A stretch of DNA of 64,000 nucleotides, from positions 14,033,887 to 14,097,886 of the forward strand of contig JAYGXS010000006.1 in NCBI GenBank assembly GCA_036362985.1, given 5' to 3'. Below the pieces are notes generated by a model. That model was not told the origin of the DNA, searched no databases, and saw only the letters and a program-made list of their open reading frames with translations. Each line of letters starts with the position of its first letter. Position 1 is the first letter of the stretch. Below are positions 43,736 through 56,121 of the stretch, piece by piece. The position numbers and the translations under genes were made by a program. This DNA comes from Ligula intestinalis (lineage: Eukaryota > Platyhelminthes > Cestoda > Diphyllobothriidea > Diphyllobothriidae).

Positions 43736-45659
43736 TGTTTTGTTTTTCTTCAAAACGTAGCGTAAAAGTTGAGTCTCCCTAACCGTTTACACCTTCGGTG
43801 ACTACGAAGGTTTGACCCATACACAGCGTCTTTAATTTTGGTATGTTATATTGGAACGCCGGTGAAGTAAACTGTATCTATGTCGATTTACTAATTTTCT
43901 TCTAAGTAGACATCCTATTGGCTTGCCTTTCCTGTTTTAGACGACTGACCCGTTAAACATGGAGTATTTTCTGACAAAATGTCAGCAATTGAAAGCTTTC
44001 GATGCAATACTGCGTTCCATTAAGTTTTCACCCCTGAGGTAGTTTGATAGCTTTTGAAGCCACATCCGCGGGAATATAAGTAAAGTCAACATGCTCCCGT
44101 TTGGCAACAAGCGTAAACCTTAAAGTTTCCTTAATAATTGTTTTGGTGAATTGTCTATGGGTTGCGAATCCTCAATCGATTTTTTGAGACGCCGAAGCAA
44201 CATCTTTCCCAGTCACTGGGTTTAAACGTCTTCATGTTCAAAAGACATGCCCCTTCTGTCCTTCGATCTCTGACCTGACTTGCCAACTTTAGAAGGGGTT
44301 TTGTTCCTTGCGTGATTTGCAATAGTTGCAGTTGCGGTTGTAATTTTCGTGCAGTAGACTCAGAAATCAACTTAACGTTCTCCCTTCCTCATACTTTGTG
44401 TTCAGATGTTGCATGCCCAGGATAATTCGTGCCTTCACATTTCCTGAGCTTGCTTTTACTTGCGTTAGCAACTTATATATTTATAGGCTGTGTTTGGGGC
44501 GATTTATTCCATTCTACGTTTGGCACCAGAGAGTTTGCATGTCAATCAACAATAATACCATTTTTATTTCTTTTCTTTAGTTTCATACCCTTGGTCATCG
44601 CATTTCACCAAATTTCAAATTGTGCCATCGGAATTTTTGAAATAACATTTTCATCTGCATGCGAGGTATGGACGCCTATCCCGCTGAGGTTTTCAGTATT
44701 TTGATAGCTCTGCATCCACATTTTAATTCTCCAGAAACTCAGGTGAATGTCCTTTCTCATTCTCATCTCCGATGTGTCCGACATATCAGGGTGAATAAAA
44801 GCTAAATCTTATGCATATGTATGTATATTTGTATGTCTTGTTAATGAATTATTTTTATTCTGTATGAATCTTGAAAATACACTCGAGACATTTTGAGTTT
44901 ACTTCCGGTCAACCAGATAACTGAAATAAAATGAGTTTTGGAATTCAATCCGGCAGAAATACGAGCGCGTCATCGACTGCAATTTAGAATTCAGAGAAGA
45001 TACCTTTTTAGAGAAAAGGACGATCACTATAAAGACCAAAAACAGACATATAAAACAGACATAATTATGAACTTGTATGTTTCCGGACATCAGCAAAAAC
45101 TGCTCATTAATAGAACAGGGCATCGGTTTCCTGGTAGTTTATTGGAGGCGGGTTGAGCAAGGCAAATTTTCGTTCGCTTAGATCAGTTCCACAGTCGGTG
45201 CTGATAACGTTGAAGGACATTTTCGTCATTCTAAACATGAATGACTTGCCAGGGCCTTACCTCATCGGCAAATATGAGCTTTATTGAGTCGATTTCTTGA
45301 AAACTAGTATTAACATACAGGGTTTCAAAAAGTGGTAGGTAAACTGAAGCTTTGCGAACGATTATGGCCATGTTCACCAAAATCAACTGATCATGCCTTA
45401 TGATACACTCTATTTTCAGCCAACTACGGACAAAGACACCTTCTTTGTACAGAAAATGATGCTGTGGAACTCTGTCAGAGGGATTACAAAGCTCGACAAA
45501 AACTGGCAATTTGAACGTCGTCGGTGACGACATTCCTCATTGGCATCGCAGAATGGGGGCAAAATCGGTTAATTGTGCGTCAGTTTGTTTATAATGAGGC
45601 AAACTTGCGCGCGCTCACTCTCACGCTTTCGATAGCAAGACGGCCAGAGGTTGTGAGGG

Positions 45660-45870
45660 TCACAGCAGCTGACAGATCTTAACTATCTGTCTATGTGTGC
45701 CACACATGACCTGGTCCGAACAGATTATATTAGGTTTTCATGAGTGAGCGGCTGTGATTTCACGTCAGTGAGAGTACAAGTAAGTCTCCAGTAAGAGGGG
45801 AACATTTCAGCCCGTCTTTCAGTCGCACATTTGCTCCAACATACCTATATATTGACCCAGTTACAACGTC
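45660..45870 (+). repeat. dispersed non-coding repeat, copy 3
   Basis: GTGCCACACATGACCTGGTC, GTGAGCGGCTGTGATTTCAC, CAGTGAGAGTACAAGTAAG and GGGGAACATTTCAGCCCGTC align in order with the copies at 32965 and 34140. The unit is about 190 bases and has no ORF. Confidence 0.6.
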
Positions 45871-47279
45871 ATGAGACGTGACGACGCTTATGAGTTTTCT
45901 TCATTGGTGAGATGTCGGTTTGTCATGATAACATTGCGATGAATCCCGCTTTTGTGCAAGAGCTTATGGCTGAATAGGCTCGTATTATGTCTGTTCTGTG
46001 GTGTTGTGAACAAATAAGTCAGTCTTATTGCGGTGGATTTGCAAGTGACTGACCAGGCCATACGTAGTAAGAATATGTGGTTTTAATGGATATAGGAAGG
46101 AAGTTGGTGCACACTGCTGGTGGAAGGGACAGTGATAGTAATATTTATCAGAAAGGTTGGAGATTTAAACTGGTGCTGCTAGTGGTGATTTGCTGATAGA
46201 ATAAGCAGATGAGTCGTGTAAACAGTACATTATGTCTGCAAAAGTCCAACAATGCCTATATTCGACCCGAATGTCTATTGCCAGTGTGGACGCGGTAGCA
46301 AAGTTTTGATGATTTCCTTGCTATTATGTGGCACATGAGCCACCTTCTCATTTTGTCTTAAAAACGGCTACTCAGTTGGTTTCAAGGGCTAATGCCCCAG
46401 TTTTTACGTCACTGCGAATTGTCTGTCTATATTGAGCAAAGTTTCCTGACGAATCTAGATTGATTTTGGATTCCTTATACAGATTTTGAAGATGTCTTAG
46501 CCAAGAGCTATTAGTAGCCATGTTTGAGGCTACCAGTAACTGTATTGCAGTTGAATACTCATTTGGATACGCGCTTGTGGTCCATCATCGCACAATGAGT
46601 ACTCCATTGTAGTTAGAATTTTTACAACATGCGTGGATACTGAAGAAATCGGTCCAATTCTAGGATTCTATGGTTATCGCCAGGATACTGGCGGTTGATG
46701 AGGTAAAACCTGAGCATCTCGCTAACATTAGGAACAACGTAAAAGTATTTTGTCGTCATCTTTATAAATAACCGACCTATAAGCAAAATTGAGGGCCACA
46801 GAGTTCTTCCGCTTGGCACCAAGGTGAGCAGAATTAAATTTACAGAATACAATAGGTTAACGTGTAAACGAAATCGCCAAAGTGTCCGTAAACATCTTCG
46901 GAATTCGATGGGTAGCACAGTAGGGTACATAAACAGCTTTGACGATTGCCAGGGGAGCAGTGGTTAGCCAAAATTTATTCATATAGATAATGGCTTGGTT
47001 GACGACAACAGTTATTTCAGGAGCACGTAGGATGACAGCCGCTCTGAAGATTATATCTTTTCCGGAGTGTGTAAACTGACGGCGTATATTCTCTTCTATC
47101 AAAAAAGCAACAGTAATTCTGCCACTCGGGTTTATTTTAATTGCAGTTTAGGCGAGTAATAGCGTCAACCTGAACAAAGTTCGGAACGCGGCTGTACTGG
47201 GAATCTAGTATCAGGAATGATGGTTGCTCCTCGTTTAAGTTACCTGACGGTATAAACCGGAATTTAAATAAAGCAATAG

Positions 47280-47335
47280 CAGCAAAATAATTTATTGGAT
47301 CCATATCATTTCGAGAGAGCTCGTCAGTTGCTAAA
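47280..47335 (-). repeat. solo PLE terminus, family C
   Basis: GCAATAGCAGCAAAATAATT, followed by TTATTGGATCC and CATTTCGAGAGAGCTCG, is nearly identical to the terminus at 23945-24003. The inverted core reads CTGACGAGCTCTCTCGAAATG. No endonuclease relic is attached. Confidence 0.6.
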
Positions 47336-47831
47336 AACAATTGTTTGCCATAAACTGACTTCTAATATTAACCATGGGAATATTTACAGAACTTAGACAA
47401 TCCAAAGATCCCGCGGTTTTAAATGTGGTTAATAGATCTGTCGCATTGTCAGCAGGTTTGAACTTGAACTGGTGCTTAAACTGGAAATACTACTTTAATT
47501 TGGAAATGAACAGGCAGAATTGCATCTTAGCTTTGATGTCGATTGGCAGGACCTAGCACTGCGCCTTGGCTGGTGAAAGGTGCAACCCCGAAGGAACTTT
47601 AATGCGCCACATCACGGAGAGGCGTTACAGTGCTATCGATTCGTGCACTTGCTTGGACCGCATAACAGGCTGTAATTAATTTGCCACAATTGTGTGAACT
47701 GCACTGAAATTTTCAGAGGTCAATCCAAAATATAATTCAGTGTATATAAGGGAGAGAGGCAGAGCCTTTGAAAACCCTATTTACAGATAGATGCTGTCAG
47801 ATCATGCATATTGTTCAAAGTCATAAATACA

Positions 47832-49352
47832 CTATATAAATTGTTGTTGTTTTTCAAATGTATGACCAGCAAGCAAAATAAGATCAAGCCTTCTTTTAAA
47901 TGCGTCGATACTTTCAGCAAGAACAATCGAAGAAGGAAGCTTATTCCATTCTTCAATGACCCGCTGGGAGAGTAAGTGGGCCCGCACTTCTAGTTTGGCG
48001 TGGTTTTTCTTCAGTTTGTACGGATGACCGCGTAAATGTATTGTTTGTGCAAATTCAAAAAAGTCAATCATCTGAAGAGCACAGTCTACTCCTTTGACAA
48101 TTTTAGACACCATGATTATATCTCCTCTGAATTGCCTATAATAGAGAGGAAAAAGATTGAGCCTATCTAGACGGTCTTCATATGGGATGCCTCCTAAGCT
48201 GCTGACTAGCATGGTCGCACTTCTTTGCACTTTCTCGAGCATTTCGTAATCTTTCTTCATCCAAGGGCACCAAGCCTGGACGCAGAACTCTAACATCGGC
48301 CGAACAAATGTTCCAAAGACTCGCCCAAAAAGCTCCTCATTACAATAGAGGAAGGACCTTCTGATCGCTCCAAGGGTGCCCATAGCCTTCTTTGCAGTTT
48401 TAGCAAAGTGAGTTGACGGTTTGAGGTCATGCGTCATGCGTACACCTAGATCCCGCAGTTCCTTCACTAGCTCGAGTTGATGACTTCCGATCGAGTAGTC
48501 ATACTCAAATGGTATCACCTTTCTGCGACTAGACCGTAAACGGATTGCTTGGTATTTGTTGAAGTTCAGCTGCGGTAGCCATTTTTCACACCACTTCTGC
48601 AAGCGATCCAAGTCATTTTGTGAAGTCTGTTTATCCTCTGAGCTTTCAATGGACTTCCAGATCTTTTGATCGTCTGCAAACATGACTTTCTTACAGCTGA
48701 GGCAGTCAAGGCAGTCGTTCACATATACCAGAAATAGAATGGGACCCAGAACACTTCCCTGCGGAACCCCACTGGATACGGTTTTCCATTCTGTTTTGGT
48801 GTCTCCAATACAAACACGCTGACGCCTGCCTGTTAGGTAGTCGGCTAACCATTTGAGTAGGTTTCCAGTCAGACCCATTTGATGCAGCTTTGATATTATT
48901 CGTCTGTGTGGAACCTTGTCGAATACCTTGCTGAAGTCAATGTTGACCGCATCGATTGACAAACCCATTTCCGGAGATTTCGTCCAGCTTTCTATGGATG
49001 TTAGCAGGTTTGTGAGACAACAGTGGCCACTTCGGAATCCGTGTTGCGCTGCCCTTAGCAAGTTGTTCTCCTCAATATGTCTCATTAGTTCCGTTTTGAT
49101 TAGTTTCTCCATTAGTTTGCAACAAATGCTTGTGAGACTAACTGGTCTAAAGCTATTAGGTGAAGTTCTCTCTCCTCCTTTATAAATAGGTGTTATGTTG
49201 GCCAGCTTCCAGTCAGTAGGCAGGGCCCCCTTTTCCATTGAACTTTCAAATATCTTGGAAAGCGGGGAGGTCAGTTGTTCTGCGAGCTCACTTAGAAGTT
49301 TCGCTGATAATCCATCCAGACAAGGCGATTTAGTGGGCTTTAACTCTCTCAA
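47832..49352 (-). CDS. reverse transcriptase ORF of the CR1-like LINE
   Basis: This is a 506-codon uninterrupted stretch. Motifs in order are NITPIYKGG and RPVSLTSICCKLMEKLI near 52-85, FSKVFDKVPH near 140, SSGVPQGSVLGPILF near 193, and the catalytic MFADD near 224-228. A thumb and C-terminal region follows with LRDLGVRMTHDLKPS, AWCPWMKKDYEMLEKVQRSA, LRGHPYKL and VIEEWNKLPSS. This order is typical of CR1/Jockey-group elements. The ORF is open but cut off from its endonuclease by a frameshift, so the element as a whole is probably dead. The annotated Met is internal to the original polyprotein. Confidence 0.85.
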   Translation of the reverse strand: MRELKPTKSPCLDGLSAKLLSELAEQLTSPLSKIFESSMEKGALPTDWKLANITPIYKGGERTSPNSFRPVSLTSICCKLMEKLIKTELMRHIEENNLLRAAQHGFRSGHCCLTNLLTSIESWTKSPEMGLSIDAVNIDFSKVFDKVPHRRIISKLHQMGLTGNLLKWLADYLTGRRQRVCIGDTKTEWKTVSSGVPQGSVLGPILFLVYVNDCLDCLSCKKVMFADDQKIWKSIESSEDKQTSQNDLDRLQKWCEKWLPQLNFNKYQAIRLRSSRRKVIPFEYDYSIGSHQLELVKELRDLGVRMTHDLKPSTHFAKTAKKAMGTLGAIRRSFLYCNEELFGRVFGTFVRPMLEFCVQAWCPWMKKDYEMLEKVQRSATMLVSSLGGIPYEDRLDRLNLFPLYYRQFRGDIIMVSKIVKGVDCALQMIDFFEFAQTIHLRGHPYKLKKNHAKLEVRAHLLSQRVIEEWNKLPSSIVLAESIDAFKRRLDLILLAGHTFEKQQQFI

Positions 49353-49680
49353 GGCTATTCTTACAGTGTCTGCTGCGAACGATACCGTGCTAATTGTATG
49401 CGCCGCTGGGACTTTATATTGCTGTTCATTCTATGTATACACAGGCATTAAGAAATTGGACAAGGGGTTCGCCTTATGTGAGTTATCCGTACACTTTTTT
49501 CCCTCGTTATCTTTCAGACAAGGGATGGGATCTCGATTCCGTTTGGCCTTATTCACATAAGAAAAGAATCTTTTTGGGTTATGAGCTATTCCCTTGACTA
49601 GTTTTGCCTCAAAGGCCATTCTACCTTTTCGAATTAGTTTTCGACATAAATTTTGCTGTATTTTTAAATTCTAAGAAGTG

Positions 49681-50684
49681 TTAGGGCGGTTGATATGGGC
49701 GTATTTTTTTCCACATTTTTCTTTTCTTGTTTAAGTTCCTTTTTGTGTTCGGTGTCACCCATTCCGGCCGGGAGATGCGCAAGCTTTTCTTAAGTGGGCA
49801 ACAGTCCTCTACAAGTTGCTCAGCTAAGTTCCTAAAGAAGCACCAGGCATCCTCTGGGTCAGGTACGTATGCAGGGCTCCAGTCAGTCACGTTAAGTTGT
49901 CCTTTTATTTCCTTATAATCTCCTTTCAATACATTCCTCTCGCTTGTTGCGCGAGCGAAGGGTACCGAGAAACGGCTGTACTCCCAGACAAGAACATAGT
50001 GATCATTTCGGCCAAAAGGAGTCTGAGTATTTAATCCAAGAATACAGTTTTCGTCGCTACTAATGACGAGATCCAGGCAGCTAGATTGTTGGCCACCTCG
50101 AAACCGCGTGTCCATTGGGACATGCTGGGTAAGAAATCCGTCATTTACCAAGTGAAGTAGTTTCTGTTCGAATGAGTTCCTGATCGCGAGCTGTGCATTA
50201 AACCCCAATCTACGTTCGGAGCGTTAAATTCTCCAAATATAAGGACATTTTTGCTACGGCAGATCTCTTTTACCTCAGAGATAAGTACATCGTCCGCTTC
50301 CGTTCTTTTTCCTGGTGGTCTGTATACCAGAGCAATATGGAGGCCAGGTTGGGTAGGTACTCCCAGTTTACAACTAATTATTTCGCAGGAATTGTTTCTG
50401 TGTGATGACAGACTATCTGGGACGTAGTTGATACAAGCTTGTATGAACATCACGATTCTCCCACCCTCACGTCCCTTTCTGTCCATGCGAATAAGCTGAA
50501 ATCCTTCCAACCCGACTTCTGCATCTGCTATTTGCTCAGTTAACCATGTTTCAGTTAGCGCCATCAGGTCCAGTTGCACATGGTCCTCGGCGAATTTGAG
50601 TTCATCCAGTTTGCTAAATAGACTCAGTACATTTGCGTGCATCATTGTCATGTTCTTGGCTTCACTCGATCTCGCCTTGGTCAC
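49681..50684 (-). pseudogene. apurinic-type endonuclease of the CR1-like LINE, frameshifted
   Basis: The upstream half (50684-50145) reads MMHANVLSLFSKLDEL, LDLMALTETWL with the catalytic Glu, LVYRPPGK, and IFGEFNAPNVDW, where the usual GDFN is GEFN. The downstream half (50208-49681) is in another frame. It contains CLDLVISSDENCILGL and GRNDHYVLVWEY, where the usual S-D-H is N-D-H. The frameshift lies between about 50145 and 50208. Loss of the Asp in GDFN would by itself damage catalysis. Confidence 0.75.
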
Positions 50685-50686
50685 CT

Positions 50687-51065
50687 TTATTGCTGGTCAT
50701 GATGGCGAGATCCAGCCTTCATTGATTTTGTGGAGATTTTCACGTTGGGTTGATTGCCCGACCGTGTGACTTTTGTTAGGATGACGGGCGTCCTCAACAT
50801 AAAGGGCCTTTGACGTCGGAAAATGACCCTATTGTGTATTTCCAGGCCCTTCTCTCCTTTTTCTTTCAAGATGGCTAAGTCTTCCTTTAAGGCCCTCCAT
50901 TTGATCCCCTCCTTTACCGTGTACTATTGTTGAAAAACCGTCTTATGGTCGGGGATTCCTCCTGCCGTTCGCTCGAGCAGGAGATCTCTATGAAGTTTAC
51001 GCCTACCTCTCTTCGCCATCACGGGATTCTGCGATAGTTTCCAAATTCCATTACTAACTTCGGAA
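50687..51065 (-). pseudogene. ORF1 tail of the CR1-like LINE
   Basis: On the minus strand a frame reads VMAKRGRRKLHRDLLLERTA and continues to a stop. A second segment follows with WRALKEDLAILKEKGEKGLE and IHNRVIFRRQRP. The basic, helical character and position before the endonuclease fit the C-terminal part of a CR1 ORF1 protein. It is broken by at least one stop. Confidence 0.5.
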
Positions 51066-51083
51066 ACTCGATCTAGAAGTTCT

Positions 51084-52484
51084 TTGAAATCTCCTCCTGC
51101 CAAGCGAACTAAAAGTCGTAAAAGTTTAAGGGATGTAACTCATGAAGATGAAGCCTCCGTATCATATTTTACCCTTTTGAACAAATTTACAAACCTCGAG
51201 AAGGTAGTTAATAGTCTTAGAGTGGAGATGGAGGAGCTGAAAAAATTTTATCTATTTCTCCCTTGTGGGGAGAAACCGGCGATGCGTGAACTTGAGCGAG
51301 GAAACCTAACGTACGGAGGAACAAAATCCCTCGCCGAAGTGTCTAAGCACAAAAATGATCCGGCAGCCAGGGTGCTTGACGGAGTTGGTAGTCTGCCATG
51401 GACAGGGGAAACGGTCAACCCACTGGCTTCCCAGAAAACGAAGAAGCGCTCTCGGGCTCCCAAAAAAGGCCAACCAAGCCCAAGTGCTAATATAAGTTGG
51501 CCGAGCTTGAGCACGAGCCAAACAAAAAGGGCACCTTCGCAGGCCAAAACGAACAGGAGCGCTGAACCTCGAAGCGAATCTGTTCTAACAAACCCTAGAG
51601 AAGCAGGAGGGAACGACAGTCGGAAGGTGAGTATCACTCGTATAAACTGCATAGTCATAAAAGGCATGACAGAAGGTACTTCCGATACCCCGAAATCAAG
51701 ATTAGAAGAGGACAGGAATTTATTTAAAGAATATCTGAAATTCCTCCTAAAGGGTAAGGAGAAAGTCCAAGTTCTAAATGCATTCCGAATGGGCCGTATA
51801 ACAGACTCAAAAGATGAACAACGCCAACCAAGACCGTTGATGGTTGTTCTGAAGAGTGAGGCTGAGGTCCAGCCATTGTTAAGCAGGAAACCAATACTTA
51901 GATACTCACACCCGACGGTTTTTTTCAGCGGGATTTTTCCCCGTGGAGCGGGAGAAATGGAGATTGCTAAAAGTAGAACTCCACAGGAGGTGCGAACTCG
52001 GCGAGAGCAATCTTCGAATTCTGAACGGGGAGATCATCCATGTCCCGAGGTCACTCCTCTGGAGAAAGCCGATAACACTAACAGCCTAGTCGGGATGGAC
52101 AACAGTTCGTCTCCATCAGCACCGACAGCTCCCTGCATGCAATCTCACGCAAGAGGCAACCGCCTGCATAAAGTGGTGAATAAGTCTAAATTTAGCTTTC
52201 ATTACACTAATGCCCAAAGTCTTCCCTCGGAGCGGAAACCTGATGTAGTTGCCATAACGGAAACATGGTTAAAAACAGAAATCGCAGATTCGGAGCTTTC
52301 GATTCCAGCATACCAGCTTTTCCACAAAAACCGCCAAAACCGACAAGGAGGTGGGGTTGTTGTGTATGTCAGAATTGAAATATCTGTTGTAGAAAGAGAA
52401 CACACTGTAGCCCTGGAGTATGAGTCCGTCTGGTTAAAGATCAAGAAGGTGAATTCACATAACTTTGAATTCCTGGCCGTTTAG
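51084..52484 (+). pseudogene. ORF1 joined to endonuclease N-terminal part
   Basis: This is a 466-codon open frame. The N-terminal part is basic (SPPAKRTKSRKSLRD), followed by a predicted coiled coil (LNKFTNLEKVVNSLRVEMEE) and a Ser/Lys-rich linker. An RNA-binding-like segment lies around NAFRMGRITDSKDE. From about residue 375 it turns into endonuclease (FHYTNAQSLPS, then KPDVVAITETWLK with the catalytic Glu, then GGGVVVYVR). Residues normally between SLPS and ERKPD seem deleted. A TAG at 52482 stops the frame; the next piece (52500-52817) is in the same frame. Confidence 0.7.
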
Positions 52485-52499
52485 CGGCCACCAAACATT

Positions 52500-53263
52500 T
52501 TGAGTGGAGCCGACGACTCGCTCCTTGGTCTGGTGAAAGAAGCTGCTAGCCACCAGGAGGTTCTCATCGTTGGTGACTTCAACGCCCCTGCAATTGAATG
52601 GAACAACCTGACGGTTGAGACGGCGTCAACTTCCTTTAGTTCCAAATTAATGGATCTCACGCTTGACCTATCTCTAGTTCAGAACGTTAAGGGCATAACC
52701 AGATTTAGAGAAAACCAGCGGGCTACTTGTTTGGATCTCATTTTCACGAAGGATTCATCCTACATAGATGAAGTACATTCAAGTTCTCCGCTCGGAAGAG
52801 TGACCATACGACGCTAATGTGGGATTACTCACTCCGTACTCAACGGCTGAGGAAAACGGAGGACCAGCCAAACATATGGAAGGCAGATCTCAATTCAATG
52901 AAGAATGCACTATCGTCCGTGAATTTGGATTGCCTTCTCAAGGGGGATCCGGAGGAGGATTGGAGATCACTCACGAGGGTTGCATTAGATCTGATTAAGC
53001 GCTTTTGTCCGGTGAAGGTACAAAAGACGACTAGTCGTCCTGCCTGGTTGACGAGAGATCTTAACAGGCAACTGAAAAAGAAGAATAGGAAATTGAAGTT
53101 ATTCAGGAAAACTGGGTCGCCAGTACACCTCGAGGAATTCCGACGCCAAAAAAATGCAGTAAAAAATCAATTCGCCAGGCCAGGAAAAACTATGAATCAA
53201 GAATCCTCCAACAGGCCGGACAAAAGCCCAAAATTCTATGCCGCTAAATTAACAGTAGATTAA
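52500..53263 (+). pseudogene. endonuclease C-terminal part and linker
   Basis: Two overlapping open pieces (52500-52817 and 52817-53263, shifted frame) contain EVLIVGDFNAPAIEWN with the catalytic Asp and Asn, ATCLDLIFTKDSSYIDEV, and then the linker with RPAWLTRDLNRQLKKKNRKL. The usual SDH near the frame change is lost or scrambled (SSPLGRVTIRR). The frameshift and upstream stop make it a pseudogene. Confidence 0.75.
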
Positions 53264-54296
53264 AAAACAAGGATCCTGTCGCAGTACTTAAGAATGATGA
53301 TGGCGGAGAAGTCGTTGAGAATGACGAAAAAGCTGAGTACTGTAGCCGGTTCTTTGCCTCGGTATTCACTAGGGAAACCGAGCTTCATTTTGATAATGCC
53401 AACAGTGCTGTTGCAAACGCCGGTCCGGCAATTCATTCTCTATTATTTCCAACATCTGTAGTTGAGAGGGAGCTGCAGAGCCTCAAAGAAGCAAAGTCAT
53501 CCGGTCCAGACAATATACCAGCCAAGTTCTTGAAAGAATTGGCAAGCGAACTCTCAGAGCCCCTAGCAAATATCTTTTGTTCTTCATTTGAACTAGGAAA
53601 ACTGCCATCTGAATGGAAAATGGCAAATATTTACCCGATATACAAGGGCGGAGCCCGTACGAAGGTCAACAATTACCGGCCCGTCAGCCTAACTTGCATT
53701 TGCTGTAAGGTGATGAAAACGATAATTAAGAAGACGACAATGGAGTTCTTGCAGGAGAACAACCAACTGTCAGGGCTCCAACACGGCTTCAGAAAGAACC
53801 ATTCTTGCCTTTCCAGCCTTCTACTCTCCACTGAGCAGTGGACTCGTGCACTAGATGAAGATGGTAAGGTTGACGTCATCTATACGGACTTCAAGAAGGC
53901 ATTCGACAGCGTCCCACATAAGCGTCTAATGTATAAATTGTCAGAAATTGGCATAAAAGGAAACCTGCTGGCATGGATCACAGATTTTCTCATAAGGCGA
54001 TCGCAAACTGTGTGCATCGGTGACTCAAAGTCAAACCCTACATCTGTTCTGAGTGGCGTCCCCCAAGGCTCTGTCTTAGGGCCACTGCTCTTCCTTATCT
54101 ATATCAACGACTGTGTCAACGACCTGGGCTGCAGCGCTATCATGTTTGCCGACGACGTCAAACGCTGGAGAGCCATCAGGTTTGACGCCGATAGGAAAGC
54201 GCTTCAAAAGAGTCTCAATTGACTTAGCTGCTGGTCTGCTCGTTGGCTTTTAAACTTCAAAATTAGTAAGTATTTAATCTTGCCTTTGAGAGCAAA
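53264..54296 (+). pseudogene. reverse transcriptase, first part
   Basis: This lies in a third frame relative to the linker. Motifs seen are LKEAKSSGPDNIPAKFLKEL, WKMANIYPIYKGG, RPVSLTCICCKVMKTI, LQHGFRKNHSCLS, YTDFKKAFDSVPHKRL, LSGVPQGSVLGPLLFLIY and the catalytic MFADD at about 54142-54156. A TGA at 54220 interrupts it, and sequence similarity then continues to about 54296. There the nested LINE begins. Related to the minus-strand LINE at 47.7-51 kb but clearly diverged. Confidence 0.8.
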
Positions 54297-54297
54297 A

Positions 54298-56121
54298 CCT
54301 TTCCTTCATTGTGGAAGGAATCGCACATAATGCCTATTCGCAAACATGGCCGATCGACGTCATTCGACAACTTTAGGCCAATAAATACACTTCCCGCAGC
54401 CTCGAAGATCTTGGAGACCTTAATCAAAGAAAAGATGATGCGTCACTTGACAGAAAACAACCTGCTCAATACAGCTCAACATGGCTTTATCGAGAAACGA
54501 TCTTGTGACACCTGTCAGCTCTCTTTCTTTGATTATGTGCTGTTATCTAGCGACAGCGGTTTTGCCACTTATAGCGTCTATTTTGATTCTACTAAGGCCT
54601 TTGATCGGGTCGATCACAACCTCCTCCTTCTGAAAATGGCCTCCTTCGGCATAGGTAGCAAGCCTCTGAACTTCATATCTTCCTATTTGGATGCTTGCAC
54701 CCAACAAGTAAAAATTTCCACTGTTATCTCCAACCCCACGCATGTGAGGAGTGGAGTTTTACAGGGTAGTGTACTGCGTCCGCTCCTATTTTGCCTATTT
54801 GTCAACGACGTTTCAGATTGTTTTCAGTATGGCAGACCCTTCATGTACGCTGATGATTTAAAAGTCACTTATCGATATAAACCGCAACATCGTGCTCGAG
54901 CTGATAAAAAAGGATCTTCAGGCCTTCGCCCAGTGGTGTTGCACATGGTACCTCACCCTTTCATGGCACAAATGTTCCGTTATGGTTGTTGGCGACGATC
55001 ATCAACCGGAATTAAGCATTGACGGCCACGAACTAAATGTTCCAGGAGTTATCAAGGATTTGGGCATATCCTACTCTAATAGTCTCAATTTGTCAGAGCA
55101 CTATGCCCTGAAAGCACGCCGAACCACAGGATTTATCCTTAGAAATTTTAAGACTATCAAGGTTAGAACTAGCCTTTATAATGTGTACGTGAGACCTAAT
55201 CTTGAATACTGCTCGCCCCTATTCAGTTTTCTGCGCACTAGTGATCGAAAGAAAATAGAATCGGTGCAGCTCTTCTTCACTAGAAGAGTTTTTACTACAG
55301 AATACCGTAACTTAACCTACCAACATAGGTGCGAACTTATAAAGCTGGATCCCCTATGGCTTCGTCGATTGCAGAAGGGTCTATTTTTACTGTTTAAACT
55401 TTTGAATGGTCAAACCTTTAATCCTCTTAGTACAATAAGGCATCTTGAGCACTCTCGACGCGCCAGTCATCGAGACGTATTTTTATTTCTTCCTATGGCA
55501 CGTACAGTTAAGTACCGGCAATTCTTTTCAATAAATGCCATATCAAATCAGAATAAGCTGCCCAAAATTATTAAACCCCAGCAAAACTACCCTATGTTAA
55601 AGAGAGCTATAACCAGTTTTCTACATTCAGGACAACTCTGATGGCGTTCGTGGACTTTGAACCCCACCAGGCTTCATGCTGAAGATAATGCTGCTGAAGC
55701 AGCAGCCCGCAGTCTGCTTACCCTTCAGCCGATAGCGCGTAACTTTTGCCGACAACCATTGAAGGAAGACTGAGAACACTGTGTTCTTGTGCCAACCCTC
55801 CCCGTCTGGAACTAATGTCCTCAAACGATATGAAACATTTCTCCTGCTGATGAGTCAACTCAGCTTACAAATGAACATTTATTACGTTTGTATCACACCT
55901 TTGAAGGCAGGTTTTTTCACTTGAAACAAACTCCCTATCTCGCCCAGTATTGACAAAACAAAAAACCTGAAACTGAACCAATACTGGCTGCAACATAGGG
56001 AGTGTGTTCAAGGTTTTTTCCGGTCTTCGAGGTGTTGGAAGGCGCCCAAGAGGTGCCTTACCAACTCTTTACAATTGCCTGTAAACTGGCATAATAAACA
56101 TATTACTATTATTATTAAAAA
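54298..56121 (+). mobile_element. nested LINE of a second family, 5'-truncated
   Basis: This is inserted into the reverse transcriptase of the host LINE. It begins within its own reverse transcriptase (WKESHIMPIRKHGRS) and runs through the C-terminus at 55641. A 480-base 3' UTR follows, with AATAAACATATTACT and an ATT-repeat/poly-A end at about 56095-56121. The host sequence resumes right after. The different 3' tail and protein sequence show it belongs to another family than its host. Confidence 0.8.
54309..55641 (+). pseudogene. reverse transcriptase of the nested LINE, one frameshift
   Basis: The first open piece (54309-about 54880) holds FRPINTLPAASKILETLI, QHGFIEKRSCDTCQ, YFDSTKAFDRVDHNLLL, RSGVLQGSVLRPLLF and the catalytic MYADDLKV. 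The second (from about 54885) begins NIVLELIKKDLQAFAQWC and continues with IKDLGISYSNSLNLSEH, VYVRPNLEYCSPLFS and a C-terminal domain ending at GQL. The join needs a single-base change near 54880. Apart from that, both pieces are open. Confidence 0.8.

Larger units (their letters stand above)
43209..47279. other. intergenic DNA downstream of the prominin-like gene
   Basis: ORFs are short and unrecognised. The stretch contains a possible poly(A) signal (43730-43735) and the third copy of the dispersed repeat at 45660-45870. I see no gene. Confidence 0.4.
47736..51070 (-). mobile_element. CR1-like non-LTR retrotransposon, near full length
   Basis: Read on the minus strand the parts are in LINE order. 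They are an ORF1 tail (about 51065-50690), an apurinic-type endonuclease (about 50684-49681), a linker (about 49619-49431), a reverse transcriptase with its C-terminal region (49352-47832), and a 3' UTR. The 3' UTR ends in the hairpin shared by the CR1 copies here (about 47780-47745). Frame changes occur between the endonuclease halves and before the reverse transcriptase. It abuts the next LINE head-to-head at about 51070. Confidence 0.8.

Noticed and set aside
46622..47102. Two overlapping minus-strand ORFs of 102 and 81 codons.
   Set aside because: They lie in AT-rich intergenic DNA, are in different frames and carry no motif.
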